This document shows, piece by piece, positions 21,627 to 31,773 of a stretch of DNA of 64,000 nucleotides. The first letter of the stretch is position 1, and each line of letters starts with the position of its first letter. The stretch comes from Agromyces ramosus. Lineage in GTDB: Bacteria > Actinomycetota > Actinomycetes > Actinomycetales > Microbacteriaceae. The translations under genes were made by a program, and so were the position numbers. The notes under the pieces were generated by a model. That model did no database searches. It worked only from the letters and a program-made list of their open reading frames with translations, and was not told the DNA's origin. Location: assembly GCF_004216665.1 (NCBI RefSeq), contig NZ_SGWY01000002.1, positions 596,685 to 660,684 of the forward strand, read 5' to 3'.

Positions 21627-21884
21627 ATGGCTGAGAAGCTGTCCGGCATCATCGATCCGCCCATCGACGACCTGCTCTCGAAGGTCGACTCGAAGTACCA
21701 GCTCGTGATCTTCGCGTCGAAGCGCGCCCGCCAGATCAACGACTACTACGCGGACCTGCATGAGGGCAGCCTCTTCGACAACGTCGGCCCGCTGGTCGAC
21801 TCGTCGATCGACGACAAGCCCCTCTCGGTCGCGCTGCACGAGATCAACGAGGACAAGCTCCGGCTCCGCCCGATCGGCGAGTAG
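21627..21884 (+). CDS. rpoZ: DNA-directed RNA polymerase omega subunit
   Basis: Small RNA polymerase subunit that helps beta' fold and assemble. It is 85 aa. The conserved helix region reads [20 protein letters not shown] and the following RARQINDYY completes the family core. ATG 21627 has a clear AAGGAG Shine-Dalgarno (21614-21619). It follows gmk as in most bacteria where both (p)ppGpp-linked genes are neighbours, and is followed by coaBC after 10 nt. Confidence 0.96.
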   Translation: MAEKLSGIIDPPIDDLLSKVDSKYQLVIFASKRARQINDYYADLHEGSLFDNVGPLVDSSIDDKPLSVALHEINEDKLRLRPIGE

Positions 21885-21894
21885 CGCGCCGAGG

Positions 21895-23151
21895 ATGTCG
21901 CCGCTCAACATCGTCGTCGGCATCACCGGCGGCATCGCGGCGTACAAGGCCGTCGGCGTCGTCCGGGCACTCGTGCTGGCCGGGCACGACGTCCACGTCG
22001 TGCCCACCGAGGGTGCGCTGCGGTTCGTCGGTCGGCCGACGCTCGAGGCCATCTCGCGCAACCCGGTGCACACCGACCTGTACGAGGGCGTCGCCGAGGT
22101 GCGCCACGTCGCCATCGGGCAGGCCGCCGACCTCATCGTGATCGCGCCGGCCACGGCGAACACGATCGCGAAGCTCGCGACCGGCCTCGCCGACGACCTG
22201 CTCGGCAACACCGTGCTCGCGAGCGAGGCGCCGGTCGTCATCGCGCCCGCCATGCACACCGAGATGTGGCGGCACCCGGCCACCCAGGCGAACATCGCCA
22301 CGCTCCGCTCGCGCGGCGTCACGGTCGTCGGTCCCGCGGTCGGCCAGCTCACGGGCGCCGACAGCGGCCCCGGTCGCATGGAGGAGCCCGACGTGATCGC
22401 CGCGGCGGCCCTCGAGCGCGCCGCGGCATCCGCTCGGCGCGACCTCGCCGGATTCCGCGTCGTCGTGACCGCGGGCGGCACGCGCGAGCCGCTCGATCCC
22501 GTGCGCTTCCTCGGCAACCGCTCGAGCGGCAAGCAGGGCGTCGCGATCGCCGAGGCCGCACTCGCGCGCGGCGCCGAAGTCACGCTGATCGCCGCGAACC
22601 TCGAGATCGGCGAGCCGGCCGGCTGCGACATCCGCCGGGTCTCGACCGCCCTCGAACTGCAGCAGGCCGTGACGGATGCCGCGAACGGCGCCGACGTGGT
22701 CGTGATGGCCGCCGCCGTCGCCGACTACCGCCCCGCCGACGTCAGCGAGTCGAAGCTCAAGAAGGACGCCGGCGACGTGGGCATGACGCTCGAGCTCGTG
22801 CGGAATCCCGACATCCTCGCCGGGCTCGGGCACGCGCCGCACGACGGCACCCTGCTCGTCGGATTCGCCGCGGAGACCGAACCCGACGACGACCGCCTCC
22901 TCGAGCTCGGCCGCGCCAAGCGCGAGGCGAAGGGCGCCGACCTGCTGGTGGTCAACCGGGTGGGCTGGAACGAGGGGTTCGCGCGCGACGAGAACGCGGT
23001 CGTGGTCATCGGACACGACGGCGTCGTCGTCACACGAGCACACGGAACGAAAATGTCAGTGGCCGAAGTCATCCTCGACGTGGTTGTCTCGGAATCGACG
23101 ACTGCGGCGGCCGCCGCCGAGACCTCGAAGGAACACGAGCCCACCACATGA
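21895..23151 (+). CDS. coaBC: bifunctional phosphopantothenoylcysteine decarboxylase / phosphopantothenate-cysteine ligase
   Basis: Two steps of coenzyme A synthesis in one 418-aa protein. The N-terminal flavoprotein CoaC domain has [16 protein letters not shown], the active-site segment APAMHTEMW near residue 123 and the [11 protein letters not shown] region. The C-terminal CoaB domain starts with [17 protein letters not shown] near residue 192 and includes [10 protein letters not shown] and the KLKKD site. A 25-residue acidic/Ala-rich tail ends the protein. ATG 21895 follows a GAGG sequence. The stop overlaps the metK ATG (ATGA). Confidence 0.96.
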   Translation: MSPLNIVVGITGGIAAYKAVGVVRALVLAGHDVHVVPTEGALRFVGRPTLEAISRNPVHTDLYEGVAEVRHVAIGQAADLIVIAPATANTIAKLATGLADDLLGNTVLASEAPVVIAPAMHTEMWRHPATQANIATLRSRGVTVVGPAVGQLTGADSGPGRMEEPDVIAAAALERAAASARRDLAGFRVVVTAGGTREPLDPVRFLGNRSSGKQGVAIAEAALARGAEVTLIAANLEIGEPAGCDIRRVSTALELQQAVTDAANGADVVVMAAAVADYRPADVSESKLKKDAGDVGMTLELVRNPDILAGLGHAPHDGTLLVGFAAETEPDDDRLLELGRAKREAKGADLLVVNRVGWNEGFARDENAVVVIGHDGVVVTRAHGTKMSVAEVILDVVVSESTTAAAAAETSKEHEPTT

Positions 23152-24341
23152 ACGCACTCCGCCTCTTCACCTCCGAATCCGTCACCGAGGGCCACCCCGA
23201 CAAGATCTGCGACCAGATCTCCGATTCGATCCTCGATGCGCTGCTGACCGTCGACCCGCACAGCCGGGTCGCGGTCGAGACGCTGGTGACGACGGGACTG
23301 GTGCACGTGGCGGGCGAGGTGACGACGGCGGGGTACGTGGAGATCCCGGCGATCGTGCGCGACCGCGTCACGTCGATCGGCTACAACTCCTCCGACGTCT
23401 GGTTCGACGGCCGCTCGTGCGGGGTCTCGGTGTCGATCGGCGGCCAGTCGCCAGACATCGCGCAGGGCGTCGACCACGCCTTCGAGGCGCGCGAGCGGGC
23501 GAGCGACGACGCGCTCGACATGCAGGGCGCCGGCGACCAGGGCATCATGTTCGGCTACGCCACGCGCGAGACGCCCGAGCTCATGCCCGTGCCGATCTGG
23601 GTCGCGCACCGGCTCTCCGAGCGCCTCGCCGAGGTGCGCAAGCAGGGCGAGCTCGACTACCTGCGCCCCGACGGCAAGACACAGGTCACGGTCGGATACG
23701 ACGGCCAGGTGCCGCGCACGATCGAGACGGTCGTGCTGTCGACGCAGCACTCGCCCGCCGTGTCGACCGAGCAGCTCCGTGCCGAGGTCGAGGAGCTGGT
23801 CATCCGTCCGGTCCTCGACACCGTGGAGCTCTCCCGTCCCGAGCTCGCGGTGCTCATCAACCCCACCGGCCGATTCGAGATCGGCGGGCCGCAGGGCGAC
23901 GCCGGCCTCACGGGTCGCAAGATCATCATCGACACCTACGGCGGCGCGAGCCGCCACGGCGGCGGGGCGTTCAGCGGCAAGGACCCGTCGAAGGTCGACC
24001 GCTCCGCGGCGTACGCCATGCGCTGGGTCGCGAAGAACGCCGTCGCGGCCGGCCTCGCCGACCGGCTCGAGCTGCAGGTCGCCTACGCCATCGGCAAGGC
24101 CGCCCCCGTGGGGCTCTACGTCGAGTCCTTCGGCACCGCCCACGTTCCCGACGAGCGCATCATCGGCGCCATCCGCGACGTCTTCGACCTGCGGCCCGCG
24201 GCGATCATCCGCGACCTCGACCTCCTGCGGCCCATCTACGCGAAGACGGCGAGCTACGGCCACTTCGGCCGCGAGCTGCCCGACTTCACCTGGGAGCGGC
24301 TCGACCGCGTCGACGACCTCCGCGCCGCCGCCGGGCTCTGA
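23148..24341 (+). CDS. metK: S-adenosylmethionine synthetase
   Basis: Makes SAM from methionine and ATP. It is 397 aa. N-terminal [20 protein letters not shown], the hexapeptide [11 protein letters not shown] near residue 120 and the second signature [19 protein letters not shown] near 268 are all present. ATG 23148 overlaps the coaBC stop by 4 nt. No SAM riboswitch is visible, which fits an operon-internal position. The next gene, priA, begins one base after the stop. Confidence 0.98.
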   Translation: MNALRLFTSESVTEGHPDKICDQISDSILDALLTVDPHSRVAVETLVTTGLVHVAGEVTTAGYVEIPAIVRDRVTSIGYNSSDVWFDGRSCGVSVSIGGQSPDIAQGVDHAFEARERASDDALDMQGAGDQGIMFGYATRETPELMPVPIWVAHRLSERLAEVRKQGELDYLRPDGKTQVTVGYDGQVPRTIETVVLSTQHSPAVSTEQLRAEVEELVIRPVLDTVELSRPELAVLINPTGRFEIGGPQGDAGLTGRKIIIDTYGGASRHGGGAFSGKDPSKVDRSAAYAMRWVAKNAVAAGLADRLELQVAYAIGKAAPVGLYVESFGTAHVPDERIIGAIRDVFDLRPAAIIRDLDLLRPIYAKTASYGHFGRELPDFTWERLDRVDDLRAAAGL

Positions 24342-24342
24342 C

Positions 24343-26298
24343 GTGGCGGGCGGCGCCGTCGCCAGGGTGCTCGTCGATTCACCGCTTCCCCAGCTCGACC
24401 AGCTCTTCGACTACGCGGTGCCCGAGCGCCTGCGCGCGACCGCCCGGCCCGGTGTCCGCGTGCGGATGCCGCTCCGAACGGGCGGCCGCATCGCCGACGG
24501 CTGGCTCGTGGAGCTCGCCGAGTCGAGCGAGTACGGCGGCGCCCTCAGCGAGCTCGAGGAGGTCGTCTCCGAGGTGCCGCTGCTGGTGCCCGAGGTGTGG
24601 GCCCTCGCTCGCGCCGTCGCCGATCGGGCCGCGGGCAACGCGAGCGACGTGCTGCGACTCGCGATCCCGAGCCGGTACGTGCGGGCGGAGCGGTCGTGGC
24701 TCGCCGCGCCGGGCGATCCCGGCACGCTGCCCGAGTCGCCGCCCCCGATCCACGGCTCCGCGTCCGGGCGGGTCGAGGCCGGCATCGCGCACGGCGAGCG
24801 GATGGCCATCGCCGCCGATCCGCGTCCGCTGCGGCTGCCGTCGGGGGAATGGGTCGGCGCCTGGGCTGTGACGCTCGCGCAGGCCGCCGCCCACGCCCTC
24901 GCCGCCGATCGCTCGGCGCTGCTCGTGGTGCCCGACTACCGCGACCAGGAGCAGCTCGAGGCGGTCCTCGCGGCATCCGTGGACCCTCGCCGCGTGCTGC
25001 GCACCGATGCGAGGCAGTCGGGAGGCGACCGGTACCGCGCCTTCCTCGATGCGACCCGCGACGACGCGCGCATCATCGTGGGCAACCGGTCGGCGATCTA
25101 CGCGCCCGCGCCACGCCTCGGCCTCATCGCGATCTGGGACGATGGCGATCCACTGCTCAACGAGCCGCTCGCGCCCGGCGTCCACCCGCGCGACGCCGCC
25201 CTCGTGCGGCAGGAGCAGAGCGGGGCGGCGCTGCTGCTCGCCGCGCACACGCGCAGCGTCGAGGTGGCCCGGCTCGTCGAGATCGGCTGGGTGCACGACG
25301 TCGTCCCCGCGGGCCACGCCAAGCCGAAGGTCATCCCCACCGAGCAGCAGGCAGCCCTCGAGCCCGGATCCGCTCGCATCCCCTCCGCCGCATGGCGCCA
25401 GGCCCAGGAGGCGGTGCGCGAGGGACCGGTGCTCGTGCAGGTCGCACGACCGGGCAACGCGCCCGCCCTCGCCTGCGACCGGTGCCGGGAGCCCGCGCGA
25501 TGCGTCGCGTGCGGCGGCGCCCTGGCGATTCCCCGCGACGGCGGCGAACCCCGTTGCGTGCTGTGCGGCACGAGTGCCGCCGCGTGGCGCTGCCCGGTGT
25601 GCGACGGCACGAAGCTCCGCGCGGTGACGGTCGGCGCGAGCCGCACCGCGGAGGAGCTCGGCCGTGCGTTCCCCAAGGCCCGGATCATCCTGTCCGACGG
25701 CGAGCGTCCCGTGCTGGCGGTCGGTCCCCAGCCCGCGCTCGTCGTCGCGACGCGCGGCGCCGAACCCATCGCCGACGGGGGGTACCGCGCGGTGCTGCTC
25801 CTCGACGGCGAGCGGATGCTCCTGCGTGAATCGCTGCGCGTCGCCGAGGACTGCCTGCGCTGGTGGTCGAACGCGACCGCCCTCGGCGCGCCCGGGGCCG
25901 CGGTGTTCCTGGTCGGCGTGGGCGGCGCCCTCGCCACCGCCCTCGCGACCTGGAAGCAGGGGGAGTGGGCGCGCGGCGAGCTCGCGACGCGCCGGGCGCT
26001 GCGGTTCCCGCCCGCCGTGCGGGTGGCGAGCATCACGTCGCCGCCGGCGGCGGTGGCCCGTGCGACGGACGCGGTGCGGGTGGTCGACGGGGTCGACGTG
26101 CTGGGACCGGCGGCCGTCGACGACGGACTCGAGCGTGCCATCGTCCGCTTCGACTACGCCGCGGGCGCTCGCGTCGCCCGCGAACTGCGTGCGGAGATGA
26201 TCCGCGTGGCGACGGAGCGCCGTCGACCCGTGGCCGGGCGCGGGCCGCGGCGGCCCCCGGTGCTCCGGGTGCGGTTCGACGACCCCGAGGTTCCGTAG
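24343..26298 (+). CDS. priA: PriA-like primosomal protein N', helicase motifs degenerate
   Basis: 651 aa. The N-terminal DNA-binding domain (VARVLVDSPLPQLDQLFDYAV) and a complete PriA zinc-binding array (CDRC, CVACGG, CVLCG, CPVC; residues about 382-425) identify the family. The helicase core is altered: where Walker A (GxGKT) is expected there is VTLAQAAAHALAAD, and the DEEH box is replaced by IWDDGD (about residue 265). It is therefore unlikely to hydrolyse ATP. This is a known actinobacterial trait. It may act as a structural restart or loading factor. GTG 24343 gives the family N-terminus, one base after metK. Confidence 0.9.
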   Translation: MAGGAVARVLVDSPLPQLDQLFDYAVPERLRATARPGVRVRMPLRTGGRIADGWLVELAESSEYGGALSELEEVVSEVPLLVPEVWALARAVADRAAGNASDVLRLAIPSRYVRAERSWLAAPGDPGTLPESPPPIHGSASGRVEAGIAHGERMAIAADPRPLRLPSGEWVGAWAVTLAQAAAHALAADRSALLVVPDYRDQEQLEAVLAASVDPRRVLRTDARQSGGDRYRAFLDATRDDARIIVGNRSAIYAPAPRLGLIAIWDDGDPLLNEPLAPGVHPRDAALVRQEQSGAALLLAAHTRSVEVARLVEIGWVHDVVPAGHAKPKVIPTEQQAALEPGSARIPSAAWRQAQEAVREGPVLVQVARPGNAPALACDRCREPARCVACGGALAIPRDGGEPRCVLCGTSAAAWRCPVCDGTKLRAVTVGASRTAEELGRAFPKARIILSDGERPVLAVGPQPALVVATRGAEPIADGGYRAVLLLDGERMLLRESLRVAEDCLRWWSNATALGAPGAAVFLVGVGGALATALATWKQGEWARGELATRRALRFPPAVRVASITSPPAAVARATDAVRVVDGVDVLGPAAVDDGLERAIVRFDYAAGARVARELRAEMIRVATERRRPVAGRGPRRPPVLRVRFDDPEVP

Positions 26299-26306
26299 AT
26301 CTCGGT

Positions 26307-26312
26307 GACAAT
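26307..26312 (+). promoter_or_regulatory. possible -10 of leaderless fmt transcript
   Basis: GACAAT ends 5 nt before the fmt GTG. It is one base off TAnnnT but close to TATAAT-like sequences. Weak inference. Confidence 0.35.
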
Positions 26313-26317
26313 GGAGT

Positions 26318-27244
26318 GTGCAGAAGCTCCGCCTCGTGTTCGCCGGGACCCCGTCCGCCGCCGTACCCTCCCTCGAACGCCTGGCGTCGGGCCCGCACGA
26401 GGTCGTCGCCGCGATCACTCGTCCTGCGGCGCCGCTCGGACGCAGGCGCGTGCTCACGCCGTCGCCGGTGGCGACGTCGGCGGTCGAACACGGCATCCCG
26501 GTGATCGAGGCGGCTCGACTCGGCGATGACGCGACGGGCCTGGTCGCCGACCTCGCACCCGATCTCGGCGTGATCGTCGCCTACGGCGGGCTGGTGCGCG
26601 AGCCGCTGCTCTCGACGCCCCGCCACGGCTGGATCAACCTGCACTTCTCGCTGCTCCCCGCGTGGCGGGGCGCCGCGCCGGTGCAGCACGCGCTCATCGC
26701 GGGCGACGCCCGCACCGGGGCATCCGTGTTCCGGCTCGTTCCCGAGCTCGATGCCGGCGACGTGTACGGCACGCGCTCGGTCGAGGTGGCGCCGGATGCC
26801 ACGGCGGGCGTGCTGCTCGACGAGCTCGCCGTCGACGGCGCCGACCTGCTGGCCGAGGTGGTCGACGCGATCGCCGCGGGCACGGCGACCGCGACGCCGC
26901 AGGAGGGGGCGCCGACGTTCGCGCCGAAGCTCGGCATCGACGATGCGCGCCTCGACTGGACGGCACCCGCCGACGCGGTCCGCGATCGCTTCCGCGGCGT
27001 GACGCCCGAGCCGGGCGCATGGACGACCCTCGACGACCAGCGGCTCAAGGTGCTCGGGGTCGCCGTGGCGCCCGGGTCCCACCCGCTCGCCCCGGGGACC
27101 CTGCGGCTCGACGGCAGGCGCCTGCTCGTGGGCACCGGAACGGAACCGCTCGAGCTGGTGCGCGTGCAGCCGGCGGGGCGCACGGCGATGTCCGCGGCCG
27201 ACTGGTGGCGGGGCGCCGGGCGCGACGGCGCGGTGGCGAGATGA
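26318..27244 (+). CDS. fmt: methionyl-tRNA formyltransferase
   Basis: Formylates initiator Met-tRNA with 10-formyl-THF. It is 308 aa. N-terminal LRLVFAGTPSAAVPSL, the hydrolase signature GWINLHFSLLPAWRGAAPVQ with the catalytic Asn-His, and the C-terminal tRNA-binding domain are present. The usual 6-formyl-THF site Asp lies in LDAGDVYG. GTG 26318 is the family start. Its stop overlaps the rsmB-like ATG by 4 nt. The priA-fmt-rsmB-rpe order matches mycobacteria. Confidence 0.96.
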   Translation: MQKLRLVFAGTPSAAVPSLERLASGPHEVVAAITRPAAPLGRRRVLTPSPVATSAVEHGIPVIEAARLGDDATGLVADLAPDLGVIVAYGGLVREPLLSTPRHGWINLHFSLLPAWRGAAPVQHALIAGDARTGASVFRLVPELDAGDVYGTRSVEVAPDATAGVLLDELAVDGADLLAEVVDAIAAGTATATPQEGAPTFAPKLGIDDARLDWTAPADAVRDRFRGVTPEPGAWTTLDDQRLKVLGVAVAPGSHPLAPGTLRLDGRRLLVGTGTEPLELVRVQPAGRTAMSAADWWRGAGRDGAVAR

Positions 27245-28725
27245 GCGGGTCGTCGACGGACCGCGGCGCCGGGCGCCGCGACGGACGCGGTCGCAGCGGC
27301 GGGTCGCGCCCTGCGAGCGAGGAGCGCATCTCGCCGGCCCGTCTCGTCGCCTTCGAGGTGCTCGAGGCCGTGCGGGACGACGAGGCGTACGCGAACCTGC
27401 TGCTGCCGTCGCGCATCCGCCGTGCGGGTCTCGACCGGGCGGATGCCGCCTTCGCGACCGAGCTGACGTACGGCACGCTGCGCATGCAGGGCTACTACGA
27501 CGAGGTGGTCGCCATCGCCGCGGGTCGTCCGACGAGCGCGATCGACCGGGCGGTGCTCGACGTGCTCCGGCTCGGCACCCACCAGCTCCTCGCGACCCGG
27601 GTGCCCACCCACGCCGCCGTGTACGAGCAGGTGGCGCTGGCCCGTCGGGTCGCCCCGAAGGCCGCCGGCTTCGCCAACGCGGTGCTGCGGACGATCTCCC
27701 GATCCTCGGCCGAGGCGTGGCGCGAACTCGTGGCCGAGGGGGCGAAGGGCGAGGACGATCGGCTCGCCCGACTCGAGAGCCATCCTCGATGGATCGTCCG
27801 CGCACTGCGGACCGCGCTGGCGCACGAGGGGCGCGGTGACGAGCTGACCCGGCTCCTCGAGGCCGACAACGCCTCGCCGCGCGTGAACCTCGCCGTGCTG
27901 CCGGGGCTCGGCGTCGAGGTCTCCGGCATCCCCGGCCTCGAATCCGATCGCTACTCGCCGATCGGCGCGGTCGCCGACGACCCCATCGGCGCTGCGGAGG
28001 CCTCGTCCGGACGCATCCGCGTGCAGGACGAGGGATCGCAGCTCGCCGCGCTCGCGCTGACGCGGGCGGCGCCCGTCCGCGCGGGGGAGCGATGGCTCGA
28101 CCTGTGCGCGGGCCCGGGCGGCAAGACCGCGGTGCTCGCGGCCGAGGCGCGCACCTCGGGCGCCGTGCTGACCGCCAACGAGATGGTCCCCGCGCGCGCC
28201 GAGCTCGTGCGCAAGGCCCTCGCCGGGGTGCCGACGAGCGTCGACGTGCACGTCGGCGACGGCCGCGAGCTCCACCTCGACGCGCTCGGCGCGCCGGACG
28301 GCTTCGACCGCATCCTCCTCGACGCGCCCTGCACCGGGCTCGGTGCGCTTCGCCGGCGACCCGAGGCGCGCTGGCGCAAGTCGCCCTCGGACGTCGCCGA
28401 CCTCACACGGCTGCAGGGGGAGCTGTTCGACGCCGCCGTGCGCGCGCTGGCGCCGGGCGGCATCCTCGCCTACGTCACGTGCTCGCCGCACACCGCCGAG
28501 ACCCACGGCAGCCTCGCCGCCGCACTCGAGCGCTGGGAGGGCCTCGTCGACCAGCTCGACACGCATGCGGTGGTGCAGGGCCTGTCGCGGCATCCGCTCG
28601 ACCTGGCCGGCGACGCCGAGACCGTGCAGCTGTGGCCGCACCGGCACGGCACCGACGCGATGTTCATCGCGCTCGTGCGTCGCATCGAGGCGGATGCCAC
28701 GGACGCCCCCGACGCCGCTCGGTAG
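27241..28725 (+). CDS. rsmB: RsmB-type 16S rRNA (cytosine-C5) methyltransferase
   Basis: 494 aa. A basic, low-complexity N-terminus (about 1-30) precedes a NusB-like RNA-binding domain (ARLVAFEVLEAVRDDEAYAN, about 34-170) and a Rossmann methyltransferase domain. The SAM motif is WLDLCAGPGGKTAVLAAEA near residue 284. DAPCTGLGALRRRPEARW contains the first catalytic Cys, and AYVTCSPHTAET the second (motif VI/IV pair of m5C enzymes). The target is presumably C967-type by family. Its TAG stop also forms the first half of the rpe -10 hexamer. Confidence 0.93.
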   Translation: MSGSSTDRGAGRRDGRGRSGGSRPASEERISPARLVAFEVLEAVRDDEAYANLLLPSRIRRAGLDRADAAFATELTYGTLRMQGYYDEVVAIAAGRPTSAIDRAVLDVLRLGTHQLLATRVPTHAAVYEQVALARRVAPKAAGFANAVLRTISRSSAEAWRELVAEGAKGEDDRLARLESHPRWIVRALRTALAHEGRGDELTRLLEADNASPRVNLAVLPGLGVEVSGIPGLESDRYSPIGAVADDPIGAAEASSGRIRVQDEGSQLAALALTRAAPVRAGERWLDLCAGPGGKTAVLAAEARTSGAVLTANEMVPARAELVRKALAGVPTSVDVHVGDGRELHLDALGAPDGFDRILLDAPCTGLGALRRRPEARWRKSPSDVADLTRLQGELFDAAVRALAPGGILAYVTCSPHTAETHGSLAAALERWEGLVDQLDTHAVVQGLSRHPLDLAGDAETVQLWPHRHGTDAMFIALVRRIEADATDAPDAAR

Positions 28726-28728
28726 GCT
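28723..28728 (+). promoter_or_regulatory. -10 element of leaderless rpe promoter, built on the rsmB stop codon
   Basis: TAGGCT includes the TAG stop of the upstream gene and ends 6 nt before the rpe ATG, predicting transcription start at the start codon. Confidence 0.55.
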
Positions 28729-28734
28729 GGCGGA

Positions 28735-29406
28735 ATGACGACGCGGATCAACCCGAGCATCCTCGCTGCCGACTGGGCGAACCTCGAGCACGAGCTCGAT
28801 CGCATCGCCTCGGCCGACCTCGTGCACGTCGACGTCATGGACAACCACTTCGTGCCCAACCTCACGTTCGGGCTGCAGATGGTCGAGCGCCTGCAGGAGG
28901 TCTCGCCCATCCCGCTCGACGTGCACCTCATGATCGACGACCCCGATCGCTGGGCGCCGGCCTACGCCGAGGCTGGCGCGTTCTCGGTCACGTTCCACGC
29001 CGAGGCGGCCGGCGAACCCGTGTCGCTGGCGCGACGGCTCCGCGAGATCGGCGCCCGCGCCGGCATCGCGCTCAAGCCCGGCACGGATGCCACGCCCTAC
29101 CTCGACCTGCTGGCCGAGTTCGACCAGGTGCTCGTGATGACGGTCGAGCCCGGCTTCGGCGGTCAGTCGTTCATCCCCGAGACGATGCCGAAGCTGCGGC
29201 GGGTCGCCGACGCGGTGCGCAACGCCGGACTCGACGTGTGGCTGCAGGTCGACGGCGGCATCACGGCGGACACCATCGGGATCGCGGCCGAGGCCGGTGC
29301 GGACACGTTCGTGGCCGGGTCGGCGGTGTTCGGCGGAGACGTGCCCGCCGACCGCATCGCGTCGCTGCGCGACGCCGCGTCAGCGCACACGCACGCGCAC
29401 CGGTAG
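28735..29406 (+). CDS. rpe: ribulose-phosphate 3-epimerase
   Basis: Interconverts ribulose 5-phosphate and xylulose 5-phosphate in the pentose phosphate pathway. It is 223 aa, a TIM barrel. INPSILAADWANLEHEL, HVDVMDNHFVPNLTFG, DVHLMI (metal ligands and catalytic Asp), VMTVEPGFGGQSFI and the second catalytic Asp in QVDGGI are all present. No Shine-Dalgarno; the -10 lies 6 nt upstream. Ribose 5-phosphate is the PRPP precursor, so the location beside his genes is at least logical. Confidence 0.97.
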   Translation: MTTRINPSILAADWANLEHELDRIASADLVHVDVMDNHFVPNLTFGLQMVERLQEVSPIPLDVHLMIDDPDRWAPAYAEAGAFSVTFHAEAAGEPVSLARRLREIGARAGIALKPGTDATPYLDLLAEFDQVLVMTVEPGFGGQSFIPETMPKLRRVADAVRNAGLDVWLQVDGGITADTIGIAAEAGADTFVAGSAVFGGDVPADRIASLRDAASAHTHAHR

Positions 29407-29409
29407 CCT
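29404..29409 (+). promoter_or_regulatory. -10 element of leaderless hisE promoter, built on the rpe stop codon
   Basis: TAGCCT begins with the TAG stop of rpe and ends 6 nt before the hisE GTG. Same architecture as the rpe promoter. Confidence 0.5.
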
Positions 29410-29415
29410 GAAGAC

Positions 29416-29679
29416 GTGAAGACCTTCGACGACCTCTTCGTCGAGCTCAGCGACAAAGCCCGCACCCGCCCCGAGGGTTCCGGCACCGTGCGCGAGCTCG
29501 ACGCCGGCGTGCACGCCATCGGCAAGAAGATCGTCGAGGAAGCGGCGGAGGTCTGGATGGCCGCCGAGTACCAGGGCGACGACGAGACCGCGGAGGAGAT
29601 CTCGCAGCTGCTCTACCACCTGCAGGTGCTCATGCTCGCGAAGGGGCTCGCGCCGGCCGACGTGTACCGACATCTCTGA
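29416..29679 (+). CDS. hisE: phosphoribosyl-ATP pyrophosphatase
   Basis: Removes pyrophosphate from phosphoribosyl-ATP, step 2 of histidine synthesis. It is 87 aa, a small all-helical MazG-type fold: [13 protein letters not shown], then the catalytic acidic helices [16 protein letters not shown] and [19 protein letters not shown]. The separate HisE, not fused to HisI, is the actinobacterial arrangement. GTG 29416 set by the family start and the upstream -10. hisG follows directly. Confidence 0.96.
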   Translation: MKTFDDLFVELSDKARTRPEGSGTVRELDAGVHAIGKKIVEEAAEVWMAAEYQGDDETAEEISQLLYHLQVLMLAKGLAPADVYRHL

Positions 29680-29731
29680 TCACGCCATGAGTGACATGAC
29701 CGATCAGCTCCGTCGACACGAAAGCCAGGGA

Positions 29732-30571
29732 ATGCTCCGAATCGCCGTGCCCAACAAGGGATCGCTCGCCGAGACCGCCGCGCAGATGCTGTGGGAGGCG
29801 GGCTACAGCGGCCGTCGCGACCCGCGCGACCTGCACACCGCCGACCCCCGCAACGGGGTGGAGTTCTTCTACCTCCGTCCGCGGGACATCGCGACCTACG
29901 TGGGGTCGGGCGCACTCGACGTCGGCATCACCGGCCGCGACCTGCTGCTCGACTCCGGCTCGGATGCCGCGGAGATCGCGCCGCTCGGCTTCGGCGACTC
30001 CACGTTCCGGTTCGCCGGGCCCGACGGGCGGTTCACCGGGCTCGCCGACCTCGACGGCGTGCGCGTGGCGACGAGCTACCCGGGCCTCGTCGGCGACTTC
30101 CTCGCGGGCCACGGCGTCACGGCGAAGCTCGTGAAGCTCGACGGCGCCGTCGAGTCGGCCGTGCGGCTCGGCGTGGCGGATGCCGTCGCCGACGTGGTCT
30201 CCACGGGCTCCACGCTCCGCAAGGCGGGCCTCGAGATCTTCGGCCCCGTGATCCTCGAGTCCGAGGCCGTGCTGATCGGCTCGGGCGTCGAGCGTCCCGG
30301 TGCCGACACGCTCCTGCGCCGTCTGCAGGGCGTGCTCGTGGCCCGACAGTACGTGCTGCTCGACTACGACGTGCCCGTCGCGCACCTCGAGCGCGCCACC
30401 GAGGCCGCTCCGGGGTTCGAGTCGCCCACGGTCTCGCCGCTGCACGACCCCGAATGGGTGGCCGTGCGGGTGATGATCCCGCGCGTCGACATGAACCATG
30501 TGATGGACGAGCTGTACTCCCTCGGCGCGCGCGCGATCCTCGTGAGCGCGATCCACGCGGCACGGTTGTGA
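29732..30571 (+). CDS. hisG: ATP phosphoribosyltransferase (long form)
   Basis: First and feedback-controlled step of histidine synthesis. It is 279 aa, the long HisG with a C-terminal histidine-binding domain, needing no His[17 protein letters not shown] is the typical N-terminus; the PRPP loop region [17 protein letters not shown] is near residue 150; the regulatory domain is [20 protein letters not shown] 29732 fits the family; an in-frame ATG at 29687 would add 15 residues ([15 protein letters not shown]), and neither has a strong Shine-Dalgarno. Confidence 0.95.
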   Translation: MLRIAVPNKGSLAETAAQMLWEAGYSGRRDPRDLHTADPRNGVEFFYLRPRDIATYVGSGALDVGITGRDLLLDSGSDAAEIAPLGFGDSTFRFAGPDGRFTGLADLDGVRVATSYPGLVGDFLAGHGVTAKLVKLDGAVESAVRLGVADAVADVVSTGSTLRKAGLEIFGPVILESEAVLIGSGVERPGADTLLRRLQGVLVARQYVLLDYDVPVAHLERATEAAPGFESPTVSPLHDPEWVAVRVMIPRVDMNHVMDELYSLGARAILVSAIHAARL

Positions 30572-30578
30572 GGCGCGC

Positions 30579-31340
30579 ATGTCCCTCGCCGTCCGCGTGA
30601 TCCCGTGCCTCGACGTGGCCGCCGGCCGCGTCGTGAAGGGCGTGAACTTCCAGAACCTGCGCGACGCGGGCGACCCCGTGGCGCTGGCCGCGCGCTACTC
30701 CGACCAAGGCGCCGACGAGCTCACCTTCCTCGACGTCACGGCGACCGTCGACGACCGTTCGACGACGTACGACATGGTGCAGCGGGTCGCCGAGCAGGTC
30801 TTCATCCCCCTCACGGTGGGCGGCGGCGTGCGCTCCACCGACGACGTCGCACGCCTGCTGGGCCATGGCGCCGACAAGATCGGCGTCAACAGCGCCGCGA
30901 TCGCGAGGCCTCAGCTCGTCGCCGAGATCGCCGACCGATTCGGCGCGCAGGTGCTCGTGCTGTCGCTCGACGTGAAGCGATCCGACCGCACGCCGTCCGG
31001 GTTCGTCGTGACGACGCACGGCGGCCGCACCGAGACCGACCTCGACGCCCTCGAATGGGCGCGCACGGCGATCGAGCTCGGCGCGGGAGAGCTGCTCGTC
31101 AACTCGATCGACGCCGACGGCACCAAGCAGGGCTTCGACCTCGAGCTGACCGCGCGCATGCGCGAGCTGTCCAGCGTGCCCGTGATCGCCTCGGGCGGGG
31201 CGGGCGGCGTCGGCGACTTCGCCCCGGCCATCGCCGCGGGCGCCGATGCCGTGCTCGCGGCATCCGTGTTCCACAACGGCGAGGTCACGATCGCCGAGGT
31301 CAAGGCGGCCCTCGCCGCCGATGGGAGGACCGTGCGATGA
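30579..31340 (+). CDS. hisF: imidazole glycerol phosphate synthase, cyclase subunit
   Basis: TIM-barrel cyclase that with HisH converts PRFAR and ammonia to IGP and AICAR. It is 253 aa. [20 protein letters not shown] holds the first catalytic Asp; the second lies in [23 protein letters not shown] and ASGGAGG bind phosphate. It starts 7 nt after hisG; hisI overlaps its end by 4 nt. HisH, HisA, HisB, HisC and HisD are not in the window, so the his genes are split. Confidence 0.97.
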   Translation: MSLAVRVIPCLDVAAGRVVKGVNFQNLRDAGDPVALAARYSDQGADELTFLDVTATVDDRSTTYDMVQRVAEQVFIPLTVGGGVRSTDDVARLLGHGADKIGVNSAAIARPQLVAEIADRFGAQVLVLSLDVKRSDRTPSGFVVTTHGGRTETDLDALEWARTAIELGAGELLVNSIDADGTKQGFDLELTARMRELSSVPVIASGGAGGVGDFAPAIAAGADAVLAASVFHNGEVTIAEVKAALAADGRTVR

Positions 31341-31744
31341 GCGAACCGGGCGACGAGGAGCTGGAGTTCGACGAGGAGGCCTGGACGGAGGGCGGGTCGC
31401 CGCTGGACCGGGCCGCGTTCAACGCCGACGGGCTGCTGCCCGCGATCATCCAGCAGTCGGGCACGGGCGAGGTGCTCATGCTCGGCTGGATGGACCGAGA
31501 GGCGATGCGACGCACCCTCACCGAGGGGCGCGTCACCTTCTGGTCGCGGTCGAGGCAGGAGTACTGGCGCAAGGGCGACACCTCCGGCCACGTGCAGTAC
31601 GTGCGGGCCGCCGCGCTCGACTGCGACGCCGACACGCTGCTCGTGACCGTCGAGCAGGTCGGTGCGGCCTGCCACACGGGCACCCGCACGTGCTTCGACG
31701 GCGATCCGATCCAGGTCGCCCGGGGCGCCGCGCCCGCCCACTGA
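31337..31744 (+). CDS. hisI: phosphoribosyl-AMP cyclohydrolase
   Basis: Opens the adenine ring of phosphoribosyl-AMP. It is 135 aa. An acidic N-terminal extension (about 25 residues) precedes the core: [36 protein letters not shown], the Mg ligands LDCDADTLL and the zinc Cys/His in [13 protein letters not shown] 31337 overlaps the hisF stop (ATGA). It is followed after 29 nt by trpE, which has its own Shine-Dalgarno, joining the his and trp genes in one transcription direction. Confidence 0.95.
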   Translation: MSEPGDEELEFDEEAWTEGGSPLDRAAFNADGLLPAIIQQSGTGEVLMLGWMDREAMRRTLTEGRVTFWSRSRQEYWRKGDTSGHVQYVRAAALDCDADTLLVTVEQVGAACHTGTRTCFDGDPIQVARGAAPAH

Positions 31745-31773
31745 CGACGCCGACCGACGACGAGGAGACCCGA

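Noticed and set aside
23050..23147. SAM riboswitch ahead of metK
   Set aside because: Region is the coding end of coaBC with a 4-nt overlap; no SAM-aptamer core seen.
31741..31773. Possible trp attenuator or leader peptide before trpE
   Set aside because: Only 29 bp between hisI and trpE, no tandem Trp codons and no alternative hairpins.
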